A DNA stretch of 5,527 nt, from NCBI GenBank assembly GCA_023436765.1, contig JAEZHX010000277.1, positions 1 through 5,527 on the forward strand, in the 5' to 3' direction. Numbering within the stretch: the stretch's first letter is position 1; every line of letters begins with the position of its first letter. Below are positions 5,491-5,527 of this stretch, piece by piece. The notes under the pieces were generated by a model. It was not told where the DNA came from, searched no databases, and was given only the letters and a program-made list of their open reading frames with translations. The stretch comes from Bacillota bacterium. GTDB taxonomy: Bacteria > Bacillota > Clostridia > Lachnospirales > Lachnospiraceae. Made by a program: the position numbers and the translations under genes.

Positions 5491-5527
5491 TATAGGTAAT
5501 ATCAAGGAGTTCTGATAATATCTAGTA
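5491..5527 (+). other. Window edge, possible ribosome site of an unseen gene
   Basis: AAGGAG occurs at 5504-5509, but no ATG, GTG or TTG start follows at suitable distance within the remaining 18 bases. It may precede a gene beyond the edge or be chance. Confidence 0.15.

Overview
This window looks like an ordinary chromosomal stretch from a low-to-mid GC Gram-positive anaerobe. A clostridial, Lachnospiraceae-like origin is my inference from three things: the glutamine-dependent NadE, the OmpR-type two-component pair with strong GGAGG ribosome sites and sigma-A-type promoters, and a secreted protein with bacterial Ig-like (Big_2-type) repeats. No species can be named from the sequence alone.

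Layout, left to right. Positions 1-1085 (minus) hold the N-terminal 361 codons of nadE, cut by the window edge inside the ATP-binding SGGLDS loop, with a clear promoter at 1149-1177. Positions 1187-1493 hold a dense cluster of long inverted repeats, including two related copies of one palindromic unit and a separate perfect 21-bp hairpin. Positions 1518-1736 (minus) look like a free-standing structured small RNA with its own promoter (TTGAAT-17 bp-TATAAT) and intrinsic terminator. Its long closing stem, central open region and side hairpin resemble 6S RNA, but that identity is not proven. Positions 1802-3286 (minus) encode a membrane sensor histidine kinase and 3498-4193 (minus) its OmpR/PhoB-family response regulator. 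The two are separated by an unusually long 211-bp gap containing a terminator-like hairpin. Positions 4194-4513 are a divergent AT-rich control region. Positions 4514-5401 (plus) encode a secreted 295-residue protein with two Ig-like repeats, followed by a hairpin terminator.

How the parts may work together: regulator and kinase almost certainly form one phosphorelay, transcribed leftwards from the promoter at 4318-4345. The Ig-like protein gene is divergent from the regulator and shares its control region, which contains TGACA direct repeats 11 bp apart. This makes it a candidate target of the regulator, by inference only. The ncRNA and nadE have their own promoters and are probably separate units. 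I found no CRISPR array, phage genes, transposase or tRNA. The least explained parts are the ncRNA, the palindromic repeat cluster and the regulator-kinase gap.
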